Assembly: GCF_003385185.1 (NCBI RefSeq)
Contig: NZ_PQHZ01000027.1
Span: 23,766 to 87,765 of the forward strand
Direction: 5' to 3'
Origin: Amycolatopsis palatopharyngis
Lineage (GTDB): Bacteria > Actinomycetota > Actinomycetes > Mycobacteriales > Pseudonocardiaceae
DNA: 64,000 nt
Position numbers and translations under genes: made by a program. Shown one piece after another: positions 61,451 to 64,000 of this stretch. Positions within the stretch are counted from its first letter, which is position 1. The number at the start of each line of letters is the position of its first letter. Below the pieces are notes generated by a model. That model saw nothing but the letters and a program-made list of their open reading frames with translations. It was not told the DNA's origin and did not search any database.

Positions 61451-62220
61451 CCGTAGCGGTCAACCACGTCGTCGAAGGCCAGGAGGACGGCGAGGTCGTG
61501 GTGCTCAGCGGGTCGCTCGGCAGTGACCTGCGGATGTGGCAGCCCCAGGTCGCCCCGCTCGTCGCGGCCGGGTACCGGGTGGTGCGCTACGACCACAGGG
61601 GCCACGGGGACACACCGGCGCCGCGGGGGCCGTACGGCCTTGGCGACCTCAGCGGCGACCTGTTCGCACTGCTGGACGGTTTGGGCGTCGGGTCCGCGCA
61701 TATCGTCGGTCTCTCGCTCGGCGGCATGGTCGGCATGTGGGCGGGGGCGAATCGGCCCGAGCGCGTACGAAGCCTGACCCTGTGCTGCACCTCAGCCGAG
61801 ATCGAGCCGCGCAGTATGTGGTCCGAGCGCGCGGAACTCGTGCTCAGCAAGGGGATGGCCGCGGTGGCCGACTCCGCCGTCGACCGCTGGTTCACCGCGG
61901 CATGGCGGGACGCCGACCCCTGCGGGGCCGAGGAGTTCGGCGACATGATCCGGGCGACCGATCCCGTCGGATACGCGGGGTGTTGCGCGGCGATCGAGAC
62001 CATGGACCTGGTCGGCGAGCTCCCCCGGATCGCCGCGCCGACGCTGGTGATCTCCACTGCCGACGACCCTTCGACACCGCCGGAGCACGGGCGACGCATC
62101 GCCGAGAGCGTTCCCGACGCCCGGCTGGAGATCGTGGCGGACGCAGCGCATCTGGGCAATGTGCAACAGCCGGAGCGGTTCGCCGATCTGATTATCGAGC
62201 ATCTGAAGGTGGCCGGATGA
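61447..62220 (+). CDS. pcaD: 3-oxoadipate enol-lactonase
   Basis: Hydrolyses 3-oxoadipate enol-lactone. The 257-residue alpha/beta hydrolase has VVLSGSLGSDLRMW (oxyanion loop), nucleophile Ser in GLSLGGMVG (about 95), Asp in STADDPSTPP (about 210) and His in AAHLGNVQQP (about 238). It is a separate gene, not fused to PcaC as in many actinobacteria (PcaL). Confidence 0.93.
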   Translation: MTVAVNHVVEGQEDGEVVVLSGSLGSDLRMWQPQVAPLVAAGYRVVRYDHRGHGDTPAPRGPYGLGDLSGDLFALLDGLGVGSAHIVGLSLGGMVGMWAGANRPERVRSLTLCCTSAEIEPRSMWSERAELVLSKGMAAVADSAVDRWFTAAWRDADPCGAEEFGDMIRATDPVGYAGCCAAIETMDLVGELPRIAAPTLVISTADDPSTPPEHGRRIAESVPDARLEIVADAAHLGNVQQPERFADLIIEHLKVAG

Positions 62221-62630
62221 CGGAGCAGGACAGTTACGAGGCCGGGATGGCCGTACGCCGCGAGGTGCTCGGCGACGAGCATGTGGACCGGGCGATCGCC
62301 CGCACCACCGGCTTCACCGAACCGTTCCAGGAGTACATCACCCGGTCCGCCTGGGGTTCGGTGTGGACTCGGGACGGGCTGGATCGCAGGACCCGCAGCT
62401 GTATCACTCTCTCCGTGCTGACCGCACTGCACTGCCACGACGAACTGGCGATGCACGTCCGCGCGGCAGTCCGGAATGGACTGACCGAGGCCGAGATCGG
62501 TGAGGTTTTGCTGCATACCGGCGTCTACGCCGGAGTGCCCGCGGCGAACGCCGCGTTCGCCGTCGCCCAGCGGACACTCGCCGAACTCGCCGACGCCGGT
62601 GAGCCCGGCGGCCGGAACGAACCCGGATAG
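62217..62630 (+). CDS. pcaC: 4-carboxymuconolactone decarboxylase
   Basis: Decarboxylates 4-carboxymuconolactone to the enol-lactone. The 137-residue protein has the CMD domain with RSWGSVWTRDGLDRRTRS-like region (GSVWTRDGLDRRTRS), LTALHCHDELAMHVRAA and HTGVYAGVPAANAAF. ATG 62217 overlaps the pcaD stop codon (ATGA). Confidence 0.94.
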   Translation: MTEQDSYEAGMAVRREVLGDEHVDRAIARTTGFTEPFQEYITRSAWGSVWTRDGLDRRTRSCITLSVLTALHCHDELAMHVRAAVRNGLTEAEIGEVLLHTGVYAGVPAANAAFAVAQRTLAELADAGEPGGRNEPG

Positions 62631-62639
62631 GCTGGCGGG

Positions 62640-63443
62640 ATGGACGACACCGCACCGGAATCGCGCGGAGCGCACCACGTGCAGTCCCTGGAACGCGGGC
62701 TCGCGGTGATCCGGGCGTTCGGCGCGGGGGCGCAGTCGCTGACCCTCAGCGACGTCGCTCGTACCACCGGCCTGACTCGAGCAGCGGCCCGGCGGTTCCT
62801 GCTCACCCTCGCCGACCTCGGCTACGTCTCCTTCGACGGCAAGTACTTTTCGCTGACCGCGCGCGTGCTCGAGCTCGGCTACTCCTTCCTGTCCGGACTG
62901 TCGCTGCCCGAGGTCGCCCAGCCACACCTGGAGCAGTTGTCGACGGAGGTGCACGAATCCTGCTCCGTCTCGGTGCTGGACGGCACGGACATCGTCTACG
63001 TCGCCAGGGTGGCCGTCTCGCGGATCATGACGGTGAGCATCAGCGTCGGAACCCGGTTTCCCGCACATGCCACCTCGATGGGACACGTGCTGCTCGCCGG
63101 GCTGGCCAAGGATGCCCTCGACGACTACTTCGCGGCGGCCAGGCTGAACCGGCTCACGTCGCACACGCTGACCGCGCCGGAGGACCTGCGCGCCGAACTG
63201 GTGCGAGTGCGGGAACAGGGGTACTCGCTGGTGGACCAGGAACTCGAGGAAGGGCTGCGGTCGGTGGCCGCTCCCGTACGTGATCGTCATGGCAGGGTCA
63301 CCGCGGCGGTGAACGTCTCGACCCATGCCAACCGGACCACGCCGGCGGCGGTGCGGGAGGAGGTCCTCCCTTCGTTGCTGGCCGCCTGCCGCAGAATCGA
63401 AGCGGACCTCGCCGTCACCGCCCCGGCGCAGGCCGGGCGGTGA
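62640..63443 (+). CDS. pcaR: IclR-family regulator of the pca operon
   Basis: 267 residues: an N-terminal winged helix (about 15-75, SLERGLAVIRAFG and LSDVARTTGLTRAAARRFLLTL) and a C-terminal effector-binding IclR domain (about 90-260, SVSVLDGTDIVYVARV and RFPAHATSMGHVLLAG). IclR-type PcaR/PcaU proteins respond to 3-oxoadipate or protocatechuate. As the last cistron it probably controls the operator at 55929-55977 and so its own synthesis. Confidence 0.92.
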   Translation: MDDTAPESRGAHHVQSLERGLAVIRAFGAGAQSLTLSDVARTTGLTRAAARRFLLTLADLGYVSFDGKYFSLTARVLELGYSFLSGLSLPEVAQPHLEQLSTEVHESCSVSVLDGTDIVYVARVAVSRIMTVSISVGTRFPAHATSMGHVLLAGLAKDALDDYFAAARLNRLTSHTLTAPEDLRAELVRVREQGYSLVDQELEEGLRSVAAPVRDRHGRVTAAVNVSTHANRTTPAAVREEVLPSLLAACRRIEADLAVTAPAQAGR

Positions 63444-64000
63444 GTACCGCAGGACTGCTGCTCGCCGCGGGGGCGGGGCGCCGCTTCGGCATGCCGAAGG
63501 CGCTCGCCGAGTCCGGTGGTGAGCGGTTCGTGCATCGGGGCCTGCGCACCCTGCTGGACGGGGGTTGCGATCCCGTGCACGTCGTGCTCGGGGCCAGAGC
63601 GAGCGAGGTGCGCGCTCTGCTTCCGGCTGGCACGATCACCGTCGAGGCGACCGACTGGGCCGCGGGCATGGGTGCATCGCTTCGCGCGGGACTCGACTCG
63701 TTGCGCGGCGCGGAACCCGGGGTGGACGCGGTGCTCGTGCAGCTGGTCGACCTGCCGTGGGTGGGGCCGGAGGTCGTGACCCGGCTGCGGGCGTCGAGCA
63801 CTTGGAGTGCGGTCGCGCGGGCGGCGTACGCGGGTGTGCCGGGCCACCCGGTCCTGCTCGGCCGCCGCTGGTGGGCCGAGATCGCCGAGGCAGCGGCGGG
63901 CGACAGGGGAGCGCGAGACTGGCTGGCAACCCGCCAGGACCTGCGCCTCGTGGAGTGCGCCGACATCGGCAGCGGCGCCGACGTCGACACCCCCACCGAC
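63440..64000 (+). CDS. MobA-like nucleotidyltransferase (3' truncated by window edge)
   Basis: The open frame starts at GTG 63440, overlapping the pcaR stop codon, and runs off the window (187 codons seen). The N terminus LLLAAGAGRRFGMPKAL is the nucleotide-binding loop of the MobA/GlmU-like NTP-transferase fold. QLVDLPWVGPEVV provides the metal-binding Asp. Relatives add CMP or GMP to molybdopterin or other nucleotides to sugars; the molybdenum-cofactor branch is the best guess but its partner genes are not visible. Confidence 0.8.
   Translation, partial: MSTAGLLLAAGAGRRFGMPKALAESGGERFVHRGLRTLLDGGCDPVHVVLGARASEVRALLPAGTITVEATDWAAGMGASLRAGLDSLRGAEPGVDAVLVQLVDLPWVGPEVVTRLRASSTWSAVARAAYAGVPGHPVLLGRRWWAEIAEAAAGDRGARDWLATRQDLRLVECADIGSGADVDTPTD

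Overview
The window is high-GC DNA from an actinomycete, most likely in the Pseudonocardiaceae (Amycolatopsis/Prauserella-like; family-level placement is inference). The reasons are the gene content (NucS, WhiB, ANTAR and DUF3558-like proteins, a MurA with Asp in place of the catalytic Cys, a Rho with a long basic insertion) and the gene order rho-rpmE-prfA-prmC-sua5-wecA-atpIBEFHAGDC-DUF2550-pduO-murA, which matches the rho-to-murA region known from mycobacteria and relatives. Many genes start with GTG or TTG.

Layout. (1) 1-19.2 kb is a conserved core: end of thrB, rho, rpmE, prfA, prmC, sua5, wecA, the complete F1Fo ATP synthase operon, DUF2550, a cobalamin adenosyltransferase, a secreted glycosidase and murA. 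(2) 19.2-23 kb: secreted trypsin-like protease, LysE exporter and a B12-dependent acyl-CoA mutase (MeaA/Ecm type). (3) 23.1-30.7 kb: two ectoine-type ABC importers. The first is complete (ehuBCDA, followed by an enoyl-CoA hydratase-like gene). The second has a binding protein convergent with two permease genes and no intact ATPase. Beyond it lies a decayed chimera in which the start of a nucS gene runs directly into the second half of an ehuA-like ATPase. (4) 30.6-32.6 kb is a low-GC island with two small secreted proteins and an XRE regulator behind operator-like repeats. (5) 32.7-44.7 kb: Nudix hydrolase, intact nucS, SGLT-like symporter with a small membrane partner, a lipoprotein, the PTS-type dihydroxyacetone kinase dhaKLM, a second lipoprotein, a tandem 3-hydroxyacyl-CoA dehydrogenase, a phosphodiesterase-like enzyme and a GrpB protein. 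(6) 44.7-53.7 kb: small regulatory and stress-type genes (WhiB, two ANTAR proteins, STAS, DUF202 pair, GtrA, DUF5709, a cysteine-free HesB-like protein). (7) 53.7-64 kb: glycerate kinase with a 2-hydroxyacid dehydrogenase, then a tightly overlapping protocatechuate operon (pcaIJFHGBDC-pcaR), and the start of a MobA-like nucleotidyltransferase.

How the genes work together. The atp operon makes the proton-driven ATP synthase. The pca operon takes protocatechuate through the beta-ketoadipate pathway to succinyl-CoA and acetyl-CoA, with its IclR-type regulator as the last cistron and a candidate operator ahead of the first. EhuBCDA would import ectoine/hydroxyectoine. DhaKLM phosphorylates dihydroxyacetone from a phosphoenolpyruvate relay; no enzyme I gene is in the window.

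Two families of short palindromes recur at gene ends: CCCCAATG-N3-CATTGGGG in small tandem sets (three sites), and a TTTCCCGGGAAA-centred palindrome (six copies at three sites), some with compensating base changes. Other unusual structures are a 38-bp tandem repeat at the dhaL/dhaM junction that creates a chain of overlapping 13-codon mini-ORFs, and the nucS/ehuA chimera. No tRNA, rRNA, CRISPR array or intact transposase was seen.
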